NCBI GenBank assembly: GCA_963928055.1
Contig: CAWVDN010000002.1
Span: 62,001-126,000 of the forward strand
Direction of reading: 5' to 3'
From: Scatomonas sp963928055
GTDB taxonomy: Bacteria; Bacillota; Clostridia; Lachnospirales; Lachnospiraceae
DNA: 64,000 nt
Positions 16,427 through 25,494 of the stretch are shown here, piece after piece (position 1 is the stretch's first letter; each line of letters starts with the position of its first letter). Below the pieces are notes generated by a model that ran no database searches, was not told where the DNA came from, and saw only the letters and a list, made by a program, of their open reading frames with translations. A program made the position numbers and the translations under genes.

Positions 16427-17002
16427 TCATTCATCTTTATGATCCAGGGAATACTGCCATCCGGCTCCTGCCTGAAACGCCAGCAAAACCGTCTCCAGCA
16501 TATAAGGCGTAAACTGACGATATCTGAGCGAATAGATCAGATTATCTTTGAATTCTTCCAGAGCCGCTGTCGACTGCGCATTGATAACAATACTTTTTCC
16601 GGAATCTTTGAACAGATAAGAGATGAGATAGCTTGCGGCCATCCACTCATTTACGGCAGTCAATCTTTTATCCTGCACATTTTCTTTCATTTGAAGAACC
16701 TTTTCATTGGCCAGCCAATATGCAGTAAAAGCATGAATTTTTATATCGTTGATTTTTTCGATATGGTGAAACTTTTTCAGCCGATAAACATCTACGAAAT
16801 AATCTACCAGTGTCTGTTCCAACAACTCAACCGAAATATGTACTTTGTCCCCCAGCTGATGTGTTTCTATAAAGGCATATAGATATTCGTATAATGTATA
16901 AAATTTTTCCTCTATTTTCTGTTCTTTAAACTCCTCAAGAAGATAACTATATTTTCCCCCTTTGAACAGAGATAAAATATCAATTTCCTTAATATTTTCC
17001 AT
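16427..17002 (-). CDS. Unknown protein linked to the RelA/SpoT-domain gene
   Basis: The ATG at 17,002 lies after a GGAGG ribosome binding site that sits inside the end of the preceding 74-residue gene, and gives 191 residues. The sequence is rich in helices and aromatic residues (for example YTLYEYLYAF and EWMAASYLISYLF) without membrane segments, known motifs or a signal peptide. The gene overlaps its upstream neighbour by 14 bases. Together with the RelA/SpoT-domain gene and the 74-residue gene it makes a tight three-gene unit inside the kds genes. A partner or antitoxin-like role is possible but not shown. Confidence 0.65.
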   Translation of the reverse strand: MENIKEIDILSLFKGGKYSYLLEEFKEQKIEEKFYTLYEYLYAFIETHQLGDKVHISVELLEQTLVDYFVDVYRLKKFHHIEKINDIKIHAFTAYWLANEKVLQMKENVQDKRLTAVNEWMAASYLISYLFKDSGKSIVINAQSTAALEEFKDNLIYSLRYRQFTPYMLETVLLAFQAGAGWQYSLDHKDE

Positions 17003-17213
17003 AATCCACCTCCGGATTACCGAACAGATCACGATATGTATACGATGCAATAAATTCTTTATATTCCATTAAATCCATCTGCTCATAAGAACCTGTGTAA
17101 TCTTTTCCGGAATTGGGGCGGGTCGCCTCACATATTTCTCCGCTGCGGAGCTTCTCCACAAATTCCCCTGCTAAACTGGCGCTCTTTCCTGCTCCATACC
17201 CCTTACCTTGCAT
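16989..17213 (-). CDS. Unknown 74-residue protein between the RelA/SpoT-domain and 191-residue genes
   Basis: The ATG at 17,213 has AAAGGAG upstream and lies within the last codons of the RelA/SpoT-domain gene (11-base overlap). The product begins MQGKGYGAGKSASLAGEF, contains many acidic and Tyr residues (YGSY/YKEF/YTYRDLF-type segments) and ends NPEVDYGKY. No family is recognised. Overlaps at both ends suggest coupled translation with both neighbours. Small size and position are compatible with an antitoxin or regulatory subunit, but this is inference. Confidence 0.6.
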   Translation of the reverse strand: MQGKGYGAGKSASLAGEFVEKLRSGEICEATRPNSGKDYTGSYEQMDLMEYKEFIASYTYRDLFGNPEVDYGKY

Positions 17214-18148
17214 AATCTTCTCCTTTCTCAGAAACAAGCTTTGCTGCCTCCTGCAGCCTTTCTCTTCCTCTGTTCCAGTATTTTTCTGCCGCTTCTCTAT
17301 TCTGCGCGATTTCCTGCTTCATATACATACGGATTTCATCCACGCTTCTTAAAATGATCCGCAGCAATCCGGAAGCTTCTGAAAGGGTATCCCTCAGCGA
17401 AGAGATCTCCTGCTTATAGACCATGTCATGTTCTATTTCACTCCATAACTCATCGCTCAAAGTCCTGACCTGCAGTTCAACGTAAATCCCTCTGAAATTG
17501 ATCAGATAATGTACACTGCGATAATTTTCTTTCGCTTCATATCGAAATTTAAAATCATCGTTTTTTTCTTCCGTTTCTCGATAAAGGCTCAGGTCTTCCT
17601 CCGGAAGATGATAAATGACCGGTGGCTCAATCAGAAACTCTTCTGCAGAATCATTTCTATATTCCTGTTCGTAGTTATCGACAAAAAACTGATCCCCTTT
17701 ATAAAACAACTTATATATCCAGTCATTGATCTCCGTCCACTCGTCTGGAAATCTGTGGATGAACTTAATTCCAATAAGATCAGTTACTATCTTATGATAA
17801 TTGTCCGCTTCAATATGCGCGTACTGCTTACGGCCTCTGTATTTTCTGTCTACGATTTTTTTAATGAGACTCTCCGGTTTTTTTTACTCGGTACGAAATA
17901 TGATAGATACAGCGCTTTTTTTCAAAGAGCCCGCGTATTTCTTTCGCCTTCTTCTCCAAACTTGAATCTTTCTCATTCTCCGCGTCACAGATGCATTTAT
18001 ATTTCTGATATATATCCGCAAGTATTCTCCGGATATTGGGATCATCTCTTTCTATACGTTCCAACTGACGTTTTGCATTGCCATTTCCAAGAATCTGTTC
18101 CAGATCCAACTTTTTCTCACTTCCCCCTGAAGGTATCTTAATAAACAA
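17203..18148 (-). pseudogene. RelA/SpoT-domain protein (nucleotide pyrophosphokinase-like), frameshifted
   Basis: The first part (from ATG 18,148) reads to a premature stop after YRVKKTGESH. In the next frame the family sequence continues (ESLIKKIVDRKYRG, DLIGIKFIHRFPDEW, then KENYRSVHYLINF and VELQVRTLSDELWSEIEHD) to the stop at 17,203. The run of eight T on the plus strand (17,878-17,885) has one base too many. Restored length would be about 314 residues. YRSVH and ELQVRT are the core motifs of the synthetase domain, so the intact protein would be expected to transfer pyrophosphate to a nucleotide or, as in toxSAS enzymes, to tRNA. No hydrolase domain or TGS/ACT regulatory part is present. 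The gene lies between kdsB and the two unknown genes. Confidence 0.8.
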
Positions 18149-18163
18149 GCATTTCTGCCCAGG

Positions 18164-18901
18164 TTATTCCGCCAGATGATTCTCCTTCATGTATCTTTCT
18201 ACCTGAACCCGGTCTTTCGGAGTATCCACAGACAGGGTTTTGCAGTGCGCATTGATATAGTAACAGTCTTTTCTGTTTTCTATAAAACGAAAAGAATCAT
18301 TTTCCTCGATTTTCTCAATGGGGCCCCTGGGCGTGTTGTGATAATATTCCAGCGCTCCATGGGTGAATGCTCCCACACCGACAAACTTCTGATACGCATA
18401 ATTCATCTCGCCTTTTGGGAAAGGAATCGGCGCCCGGGAGATAAAGAGACAGATCCCATCTTTATTGGTCACAATCTTCAGATTTGTGGGATCTACCACT
18501 TCTACCGGATCAGAAAAATCTGTCATCAGATTGGATACATAAAATCCATCTTCCGGGATCTTTTCCGGAATACATTTTACAATATCCTTTGCCTGTACCA
18601 GCGGCTCGTCCCCGTTTACCATTACATACAGATCCGCATCCACTATTTTGGAAACTTCATATAACCGCTCCGTAGCTGTTTCACAGTCCTGAGAAGTCAT
18701 CAGCACTTTCGCGCCAAATCCTTCTGCCACTTCTTTAATCTCTTCACTATCCGTAGCAACATAGACCTCCTCGAAACATTCCACTTCCTTGCTGTGCTTC
18801 CAGACCCAGTACACCATGGGTCTGCCGCAGATCTTAGCAAGCGGTTTATTATTAAATCTTGTTGAGCCGCCACGGGCCGGGATCATACCGATAATCTTCA
18901 T
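18164..18901 (-). CDS. kdsB: 3-deoxy-manno-octulosonate cytidylyltransferase (KdsB)
   Basis: The protein (245 residues) begins with the nucleotidyltransferase signature MIPARGGSTRFNNKPLAKICG and continues with YVATDSEEI, MTSQDCETATERLYEV and VNGDEPLV. The order and length match KdsB. The segment that is usually HPSGTDR is altered to CETATER, so some substrate variation is possible. The enzyme would make CMP-Kdo from CTP and Kdo. It is preceded by a GGAGG ribosome binding site and by the GT genes; kdsA, kdsD and kdsC follow after the RelA/SpoT unit. Confidence 0.85.
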   Translation of the reverse strand: MKIIGMIPARGGSTRFNNKPLAKICGRPMVYWVWKHSKEVECFEEVYVATDSEEIKEVAEGFGAKVLMTSQDCETATERLYEVSKIVDADLYVMVNGDEPLVQAKDIVKCIPEKIPEDGFYVSNLMTDFSDPVEVVDPTNLKIVTNKDGICLFISRAPIPFPKGEMNYAYQKFVGVGAFTHGALEYYHNTPRGPIEKIEENDSFRFIENRKDCYYINAHCKTLSVDTPKDRVQVERYMKENHLAE

Positions 18902-18949
18902 TTTATTATTCCTCCAACAACTGATTCTTTGTAGTAAATACTTATAAAT

Positions 18950-19936
18950 CTATTTTCTAAATAAATTTAAAATCATTTTTTTCGCAACAGAAAGTTTTTG
19001 GAACAAATATATCAGATAATAATTATAAGTTCTTAAAATTCTCGCAAACATTTCTTTGGCTTCTAACTGTGAAGAATGTTCTACACAATATTTAAATTCC
19101 TGTGTATGCATCATCTCTTGATTATATTTCAATTTTGCCCAAAAAGACATCTTCTTGTTGCGAAGATCAAATACGTTATCAAAAAGTTTCCAAAACAGAT
19201 AAAACCATATATCACAATACTCTTGTAATTCTTCCTTTTTTATAAACGGACATCGCTTAAAAAACAATGGCAGATGCAGTGAGAAAGAATCTGCATGATA
19301 CTTTCCCATCGCCCCCTCAGGATTTTCACAATAATAGTACAATGGTTCATTTATGAATAATATAGACTCACACTGTTTATAATAATCTATATTAAACAGG
19401 ACATCCTCTCCTATAAAATAATTCATATCAAACCGTATACAAGTCTTTTTTAAAATATCCAGGTCATATATTTTGTTGACTGTATATGCAGATAATCCCG
19501 CTTTATAAATTTGAAAATAATCCGTTAAGTCCTTCTCTTTTGTCTGTAAAACTTTTTGGTTGTTTTTTACACGCCAGAGATTCGAAACTATCCAAGATCT
19601 TTTATTTTTTAATATGGCATCATATAAAATCTGACACCACATGGGAGAAACATAATCATCGCTATCGCAAAACATAATATAGCTCCCTTTTGCTGCATCA
19701 ATGCCTGTGTTTCTGGCCGCAGAGGCTCCTTCATTTTTTGCTTTATGTATAATTCTTATTCTAGTATCTATTTTTGCATATGCATCACAGATTACTCCAC
19801 TTTTATCTTGGCTACAATCATTTATCAAAAGCAATTCAATGTCTTTAAAAGTCTGATTTAGTAAACTGTCTATGCATCTTTCCAAAAATTTCTCAGAGTT
19901 ATAAATCGGTATTATAATACTTATTTTAGGTATCAT
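18950..19936 (-). CDS. Glycosyltransferase family 2
   Basis: The ATG at 19,936 fits the AGGGA ribosome binding site better than the TTG six bases upstream; it yields 328 residues. The N-terminal GT-A domain shows ISIIIPIYNSEKFLERCIDSLLNQT and the DXD-like FCDSDDYV near residue 90. The C-terminal part (about 110 residues) is rich in aromatic and basic residues and may contact the membrane. The gene is AT-rich and lies in a run of transferase genes. Acceptor and donor sugars cannot be inferred. Confidence 0.85.
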   Translation of the reverse strand: MIPKISIIIPIYNSEKFLERCIDSLLNQTFKDIELLLINDCSQDKSGVICDAYAKIDTRIRIIHKAKNEGASAARNTGIDAAKGSYIMFCDSDDYVSPMWCQILYDAILKNKRSWIVSNLWRVKNNQKVLQTKEKDLTDYFQIYKAGLSAYTVNKIYDLDILKKTCIRFDMNYFIGEDVLFNIDYYKQCESILFINEPLYYYCENPEGAMGKYHADSFSLHLPLFFKRCPFIKKEELQEYCDIWFYLFWKLFDNVFDLRNKKMSFWAKLKYNQEMMHTQEFKYCVEHSSQLEAKEMFARILRTYNYYLIYLFQKLSVAKKMILNLFRK

Positions 19937-19975
19937 TTTCAATTTCCCTATTATCCTTGCCCATTTATAATGTCG

Positions 19976-20956
19976 CTATCTTTTCATATCTACCTGATTA
20001 CGTTTTTTTAAAAAAGATTTTATCCTCCAATACATTGTCATTCCCATAGGATAAGCTAATTCATATAAATCGCTTGCATTGGATGGCGATAACATTAATA
20101 TCTTTTTGTATTGGTGAATTTCTTTTCGCAGCATTTTTCTCAGATATGTAATATACTCTTTTTCATTATTAAAAATCACATCTTCCAGTTGTTCCTTTGT
20201 TCCCCATAACAGCCCTCTTATTGCCCTATTCCTTGCCCGTTCAAAATGATTGCCACTAAAATATGCAATCTGGTCAACCCTCGCCTCAATTCCGGAAAGA
20301 CAATCTGGTCTCCATTTGGTTTTCATTATTCCATTCGGATTAGAAAAATACGCATATAACGGGATATCGATGAAAGCTATTTTTTTTTCTTTAAATAAAA
20401 TTTTATACGTAATGAACTCATCTTCATGAATTTTTCCGACCGGGTAGCGTAGTTTAGAAAAGCATTCTTTTTTATAAAGTTTTCCCCAGGCAACAGTGGC
20501 GTTTACGTTATGCTGAACATAAAAGTCTTCCGGCGTCCAAAGTTGCACCGGGGCCGATTCCACCTGCGGATTATCCCCATTGGTTCTTTGATACTTACAC
20601 ACACTGATATTCACTCGTTTTTCTAACGCTGCATCATATAACCTTTCCAGCAGTTCCGGATGAACCCAGTCATCACTGTCTACAAAAGTCAACCATTGAC
20701 TTTTACTGTTTGCGAACGCCCAATCAATCCCAGCATTGCGCGCTGCGGATAATCCGCCATTTTTCTGATGAATCACATGAATTCGGCTGTCCTGTTCCGC
20801 ATATCTGTCACAAATCTGCGGACACTGATCCGGACTTCCATCATCTACCAATATCAGCTCAAAATCCGTAAATGTCTGTGATAAAATGCTGTCTATACAT
20901 CGATGGATATATTTTTCCACGTTATAAACAGGAACAATTACACTAATTAATGCCAT
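19976..20956 (-). CDS. Glycosyltransferase family 2
   Basis: This 326-residue enzyme has a GT-A fold start (ISVIVPVYNVEKYIHRCIDS) and the donor-binding FVDSDDWVHP. The C-terminal half is not conserved with other transferases in the cluster. Its start overlaps the pyruvyltransferase-like gene by 14 bases, so the two are probably translated together. No sugar specificity can be assigned. Confidence 0.87.
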   Translation of the reverse strand: MALISVIVPVYNVEKYIHRCIDSILSQTFTDFELILVDDGSPDQCPQICDRYAEQDSRIHVIHQKNGGLSAARNAGIDWAFANSKSQWLTFVDSDDWVHPELLERLYDAALEKRVNISVCKYQRTNGDNPQVESAPVQLWTPEDFYVQHNVNATVAWGKLYKKECFSKLRYPVGKIHEDEFITYKILFKEKKIAFIDIPLYAYFSNPNGIMKTKWRPDCLSGIEARVDQIAYFSGNHFERARNRAIRGLLWGTKEQLEDVIFNNEKEYITYLRKMLRKEIHQYKKILMLSPSNASDLYELAYPMGMTMYWRIKSFLKKRNQVDMKR

Positions 20957-22028
20957 AACCCTTCACTACCTCAGCCAACCTCTCAAAATACGGCAAAAGA
21001 GGACTGTTATCAAATTCTTCGGTTTTCATAGATATTAATTCTGGAAATACTTTTTTCATTTCCTCTACAGAATCTACAAAGCGAATGTAGTGCAGATATT
21101 TAATCCACTCATACGTTCCTTTTACCTTATAATTGTAATTTCTAAAAACAATACAGGGGGTTCCTGTAATAGCTGCAAAAATCATTCCATGCAGCCGATC
21201 CGTTACCACCAGCCTTGCAGAGGAAAATTCTTTCAATTTATCCTGAATGCGTTCCCTGCGATTGTCTTTCGTAACAGGCTGCTTTGCGTACATATCTGTT
21301 CGTTTATAATGAATATTATGGTTGAATAGAAACTCTGTGATATCTTGATGTTCCTCCGATGTCATTTCCTGTTCTGGATCGCTCCTGAAGCACAACAAAA
21401 CGTCTTCTCTATTTTGAGCCGATATATCCCATTCATTTATTGCGGCAGACAAAACAATATCTGGTGTAAGCAATATTTTTGCATTTGAGTAAAGCTGTTT
21501 CATCCGTTCATAAGATACTTTTTCCCGCGCCACCATTGTGAGATTTTTCTGCCGATCATAAAAATCGATAGATTTTTTTTCTTCTAAACGTCCATTTTCC
21601 GTATCAGAATAAAATAATGTTTGAGGAAAGATAATGCATTTGTTGTCCTTAAACCTTGCCAAAATACTGCGTCTCAACAACTCCTCTTTGAACCATTGAT
21701 CTCCCATATTTCCCCCGCCAGGGAAAACAAGAATATCTTTGGGTCTCACCTTACGCTTCACTATATCCGCATATTTTTTGTATTCGTCAACTGTAATTTC
21801 TTTAATTTGTTTCTGCCTGATCCCACATTTTTTTAAAAAAGAAATTTCCGCTAATACAATCGCACTGTCCCCCAAGTTAGCGTGTACCGGTGTCCCAATT
21901 ATAAAATATTTACGATCATATGAGAATCCCAAATACACCCAATATTTAAACCGTGCCTTTTCCTTCTCGATCCAATCATGAATATAACCATGTATCCGCC
22001 GTAATGGGTATAAGATATCTTCACTCAT
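20943..22028 (-). CDS. Polysaccharide pyruvyltransferase family protein
   Basis: The product (361 residues) matches the PF04230 family. Visible parts are an N-terminal GTPVHANLGDSAI glycine-rich segment, ILVFPGGGNMGDQW, and near the C-terminus ARLVVTDRLHGMIFAAITGTPCIVF. Members transfer pyruvyl groups from phosphoenolpyruvate to sugars as ketals, or act on related substrates. The gene is between a PP-loop gene (2-base gap) and a GT2 gene (14-base overlap). Decoration of the polysaccharide with pyruvate ketals is the most likely role. Confidence 0.85.
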   Translation of the reverse strand: MSEDILYPLRRIHGYIHDWIEKEKARFKYWVYLGFSYDRKYFIIGTPVHANLGDSAIVLAEISFLKKCGIRQKQIKEITVDEYKKYADIVKRKVRPKDILVFPGGGNMGDQWFKEELLRRSILARFKDNKCIIFPQTLFYSDTENGRLEEKKSIDFYDRQKNLTMVAREKVSYERMKQLYSNAKILLTPDIVLSAAINEWDISAQNREDVLLCFRSDPEQEMTSEEHQDITEFLFNHNIHYKRTDMYAKQPVTKDNRRERIQDKLKEFSSARLVVTDRLHGMIFAAITGTPCIVFRNYNYKVKGTYEWIKYLHYIRFVDSVEEMKKVFPELISMKTEEFDNSPLLPYFERLAEVVKGYGIN

Positions 22029-22030
22029 TC

Positions 22031-23302
22031 TTATTTTCCCTTTGTTAATTTTGTTTTAATCTTATGGAGCCATTGATAGACTTCCAATTTACCAAGCCTT
22101 CCTCTAATAATATAAGACAACGGTAATCGCAGGGTTTCCGGATGTTCAAAATCCGCGTTGAATATCCACTTAAACTCTTTATAGTACTGCGTTTTACAAA
22201 CCTTTTTTCTATTTTCAACAGCCCTTTCTTTTATATCGATCCAGAAATTTTTATATGCAGGTGGATTAGTGATCAAAAAATACCTCATATCTTTCAAACC
22301 CGTTTTTGCATTATGAAACCCAAAATTTTCCGGATTCTCACCTTCTGCCAGCAATTCTGACATTGTCCGGTAACATTTCTCACAATAACAGCAATTAGAA
22401 CCTGACTGAGACTGCCAGCAGACATGCAACGAGAAATACTCATTCTTCTTTTTACAAAACTCCACTAAATTATGTACTTTATCTTGTCTGCTATACGCAA
22501 ATCCATCATGAACCACATTGCAATCCGTAAATTTTACATAATTATCAATACTTGGATCCGATGCACATCGGACTTTTCCATCGGCAGGACAATTAGTAGC
22601 TGCAAAATACATGATATTAATTTGATGGATCCAAGCATATGGAGCAACATGGCCCAACAATCCGATACTATGCTTTAATCCATGCCACCAATTATCCTTC
22701 AGCTGTTCCGCATAACTTTTTCCCAACAGAGTTTCATTATCAAATTCACGAAATGTACTATGTATAATCCCCTCCTGCAGCTGGAATCTATGAGCCGTGT
22801 CCGTTATGACCTTATGTACTAATTTCCAACCTTTTTCATTTTCATATTGAATATCAGATCCCCAGACAGCTAAAAGAACCGGTCTTTCTTCTAAGTGACT
22901 GATAAGAGTCTGAACGGAATCCAGACCGCCGGAATAAAACATGGCCGCCTTACCGGTATTCGAATAATGATTTTCTACCATCTGATCTACGACTATAGTT
23001 CCTTTAAAGTCTGCTTCCGGGAACATTTCCACATAGCCCTTCTTGAACTCAGGAATACTTTCATAAAACGTCTTATCCAATTCAGGAAGGACTAAAACAG
23101 AATCTGTCAACCATATAATTGGAAGCACGTTACAAACAAACGGTACGCAGGCAACAGAGTCCGGTACTGTTTCCACACAATCCGGATATTCTATAACAAA
23201 TGGTTTTCCTGTAAAATATCTTGCAATTTCTCCATGAACTTCATAGTCAAACTGAATTTCCCGTCCTTTTTTACAGATAGCATTTAATCTTATTTCCTTC
23301 AT
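22031..23302 (-). CDS. PP-loop (N-type ATP pyrophosphatase) protein of unknown function
   Basis: The ATG at 23,302 after GAGGA is preferred over a TTG six bases upstream; it gives 423 residues. SGGLDS at residues 124-129 is the PP-loop of adenylating enzymes such as QueC, NMN/GMP synthases and Asn synthetase. A Cys-rich motif near residues 304-310 (CCYCEKC) resembles a zinc-binding site as in QueC. There is no glutaminase domain. In a polysaccharide cluster, such an enzyme could activate a carboxylate for amide or other linkage, but the substrate is unknown. The gene lies between the ABC exporter ATPase and the pyruvyltransferase-like gene. Confidence 0.7.
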   Translation of the reverse strand: MKEIRLNAICKKGREIQFDYEVHGEIARYFTGKPFVIEYPDCVETVPDSVACVPFVCNVLPIIWLTDSVLVLPELDKTFYESIPEFKKGYVEMFPEADFKGTIVVDQMVENHYSNTGKAAMFYSGGLDSVQTLISHLEERPVLLAVWGSDIQYENEKGWKLVHKVITDTAHRFQLQEGIIHSTFREFDNETLLGKSYAEQLKDNWWHGLKHSIGLLGHVAPYAWIHQINIMYFAATNCPADGKVRCASDPSIDNYVKFTDCNVVHDGFAYSRQDKVHNLVEFCKKKNEYFSLHVCWQSQSGSNCCYCEKCYRTMSELLAEGENPENFGFHNAKTGLKDMRYFLITNPPAYKNFWIDIKERAVENRKKVCKTQYYKEFKWIFNADFEHPETLRLPLSYIIRGRLGKLEVYQWLHKIKTKLTKGK

Positions 23303-23332
23303 TGCCAAATCCTCACGATAAATTACCTACTT

Positions 23333-24613
23333 CTAATGCCCGATTGTAAGTTCTGGAAATTTTACGGATCCCCACCATCTATGCTCCCATATCAATTTGT
23401 TGTCGTCTTCAAGTGCATTCATAATTTCTACCATACACACCTGACTTAAATGATCCAGAATAACACTATTCCCATTATCATCTTCCTGATAAAAACAAAT
23501 ACTCAGATAATATTTTCCTTCAGCAAGCAGATCAGCCCCAAATTCAAAATCCGTCACTTGTTCCTGTCCTTCTTTTATTTCGCATAAATCAGGCGAAACA
23601 ACAAGTCCCACCGGTGTTTCATCAAAATATCGAACGATCATTCTAAAACGTATTTTTTCAAAATTTTCCTTCGCGTACCATCTGATTTTGAACCGTATCT
23701 TTTCGTTGTTAAAATAGATACATTTATCTTTATCAACAAACTCCAGCTGCTCCATGCAAATTAAGTTCAGCGAATTTTCCGGTCGCTCCAAATCCCTCAA
23801 ATTGTATAGATTCTGCAAGGATTCTTTTTCATTTCCCAAATATAATTGAATTGCCTCTTCTACGTCACCATTATAGATGACCTGTCCTTTTTGCAAAACT
23901 ATACAACGATTGCAAAGCTGCCGGATCGTATTCATATTATGGCTGACATACAAAACTGTTCTGCCCTCATTATCAGCTACTTCTCGCATTTTTTTCAAAC
24001 ATTTCTGCTGAAATTTCATGTCTCCAACGGCCAGCACTTCGTCCATGATCAGGATCTCAGAATCCAGGTGTGCCGCAACAGAAAAGGCAAGCTTCACATA
24101 CATACCTGAGGAATATCTTTTTACCGGAGTATCAATAAACTGACGGCATTCCGAGAACTCAATAATATCCTCAATCTTTCTGTCAACTTCTTCCTTTGAC
24201 ATGCCAAGGATCGCTCCGTTCAGATAAATATTTTCACGGCCTGTCAGTTCCGGATGAAATCCTGTCCCAACTTCAAGCATACTGCTGATGCGGCCTTTTA
24301 TGTAGACGGTTCCATCTGTGGGCGCCGTAACCCGCGACAGGATTTTCAGCGTAGTTGATTTACCTGCTCCGTTTCCGCCGATTATCCCCAGGCGTTCTCC
24401 TTTTTTCACTTCAAAACTGATACCTTTTAATGCCATAAATGTACCGTTTTTAGCAGTTGGATCATCCCCTATCTTACTGTTAGGATCTTCCTTTCCTCTG
24501 ATTCTCGCCCACCAGCTCTGGATATCTCCTCGAAGTGTTCCTCCGCCAATGACACCCAGTCGATACTTCTTTTTGATATTATCTACCCTTAGAACTATTT
24601 CTTCATTTTCCAT
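23333..24613 (-). CDS. wzt: ABC exporter ATPase with C-terminal substrate domain (Wzt-type)
   Basis: The 426-residue protein has an ABC domain (about residues 5-265) with Walker A GGNGAGKST, the signature-like YSSGMYVKLAFS and Walker B ILIMDEVLAVGD. The remaining 150 residues form a beta-rich extension as found in Wzt proteins, where it recognises the finished polysaccharide end. This form differs from the short KpsT ATPase, so a chain-terminal signal probably controls export. It lies 17 bases after the permease gene. Confidence 0.9.
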   Translation of the reverse strand: MENEEIVLRVDNIKKKYRLGVIGGGTLRGDIQSWWARIRGKEDPNSKIGDDPTAKNGTFMALKGISFEVKKGERLGIIGGNGAGKSTTLKILSRVTAPTDGTVYIKGRISSMLEVGTGFHPELTGRENIYLNGAILGMSKEEVDRKIEDIIEFSECRQFIDTPVKRYSSGMYVKLAFSVAAHLDSEILIMDEVLAVGDMKFQQKCLKKMREVADNEGRTVLYVSHNMNTIRQLCNRCIVLQKGQVIYNGDVEEAIQLYLGNEKESLQNLYNLRDLERPENSLNLICMEQLEFVDKDKCIYFNNEKIRFKIRWYAKENFEKIRFRMIVRYFDETPVGLVVSPDLCEIKEGQEQVTDFEFGADLLAEGKYYLSICFYQEDDNGNSVILDHLSQVCMVEIMNALEDDNKLIWEHRWWGSVKFPELTIGH

Positions 24614-24630
24614 ATATAAATCCTTTCGAA

Positions 24631-25470
24631 TTACACGGTATCCATAAAAGTCTTCTCAACCCTGTTAAAAATTATAATGCCGACAAACAGAATACAAACT
24701 GTTTCTATTGCACTAATTAATAAATATGTCAAAGGGATGCTTCCGTTTCCTGTCACTGCGTATCGAAATGTTTCCACAATGGGGACTACCGGATTTAACA
24801 TAAGAAGATCGGCTAATCGAGCTGGCAATGCCGACACCGGAAAAACGATCGCACTGCCATACATCCAGAGCTGAACTCCAAAAGTCACCAGAATATTTAA
24901 ATCTCTATATTTTGTTGTCAAAGCTGAAATAATAATGCCGCACCCTAAGGATAACATAGCTAATTCCAGAAGCAATAAGGGAAGTAACGCTATATATAAA
25001 TTGGGATTTAATATGCTATGTATATAGTAATATATTAAACTAATACCCAATATTGCAAACTGCACCGCAAATGTAACAAGGCCGGATATAGTAACTGAAA
25101 TTGGCGTAACCAGTCTTGGAAAATACACTTTTCCAAAAACGCCTGCGTTATTTACAAACGTATTTGCTGTTTTAGTAAAACAGCTGGAAAAATATAACCA
25201 TATGGCATTTCCTGATAAATAGAAAATAAACTGCGGTGTTCCATCTGTAGACAAGCCCGCAATGTTTCCAAAAACGAGAACTTGCATCATTGTTGTCAGC
25301 AAGGGATTTATAATGATCCACAATGGACCTAAAATCGTCTGTTTGTAAAATGTTTTAAAATCGCGCTTTACAAACAGAATTATTAAATCTCTGTATCTCC
25401 ATAATTCACCAAATTTCAAATCTAACAATTTTGTTTTCGGGCGAATAATGGTTGTCCAATTTTGCTCCAT
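24631..25470 (-). CDS. wzm: ABC-2 type polysaccharide export permease (Wzm-type)
   Basis: The protein (279 residues) has about six hydrophobic segments and an ABC-2 type pattern: a soluble N-terminus with RDLIILFVKRDFKTFYKQTILGP and a C-terminal part with PVVPIVETFRYAVTG before the last membrane segment. Together with the ATPase it would form the exporter for the polysaccharide or a lipid-linked glycan. RBS GGAGG is present. No flippase (Wzx) is encoded nearby, so this pair is likely the only export route in the cluster. Confidence 0.9.
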   Translation of the reverse strand: MEQNWTTIIRPKTKLLDLKFGELWRYRDLIILFVKRDFKTFYKQTILGPLWIIINPLLTTMMQVLVFGNIAGLSTDGTPQFIFYLSGNAIWLYFSSCFTKTANTFVNNAGVFGKVYFPRLVTPISVTISGLVTFAVQFAILGISLIYYYIHSILNPNLYIALLPLLLLELAMLSLGCGIIISALTTKYRDLNILVTFGVQLWMYGSAIVFPVSALPARLADLLMLNPVVPIVETFRYAVTGNGSIPLTYLLISAIETVCILFVGIIIFNRVEKTFMDTV

Positions 25471-25494
25471 TTATTTTTCCTCCGACTCTTATAT

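Noticed and set aside
16427..17002. Start of the 191-residue gene further upstream at 17,050
   Set aside because: The upstream frame begins without a ribosome binding site, whereas GGAGG precedes the ATG at 17,002.
14034..18901. Sialic acid or other nonulosonic acid pathway
   Set aside because: No NeuB- or NeuC-like gene is present. KdsA, KdsD, KdsC and KdsB together fit Kdo.
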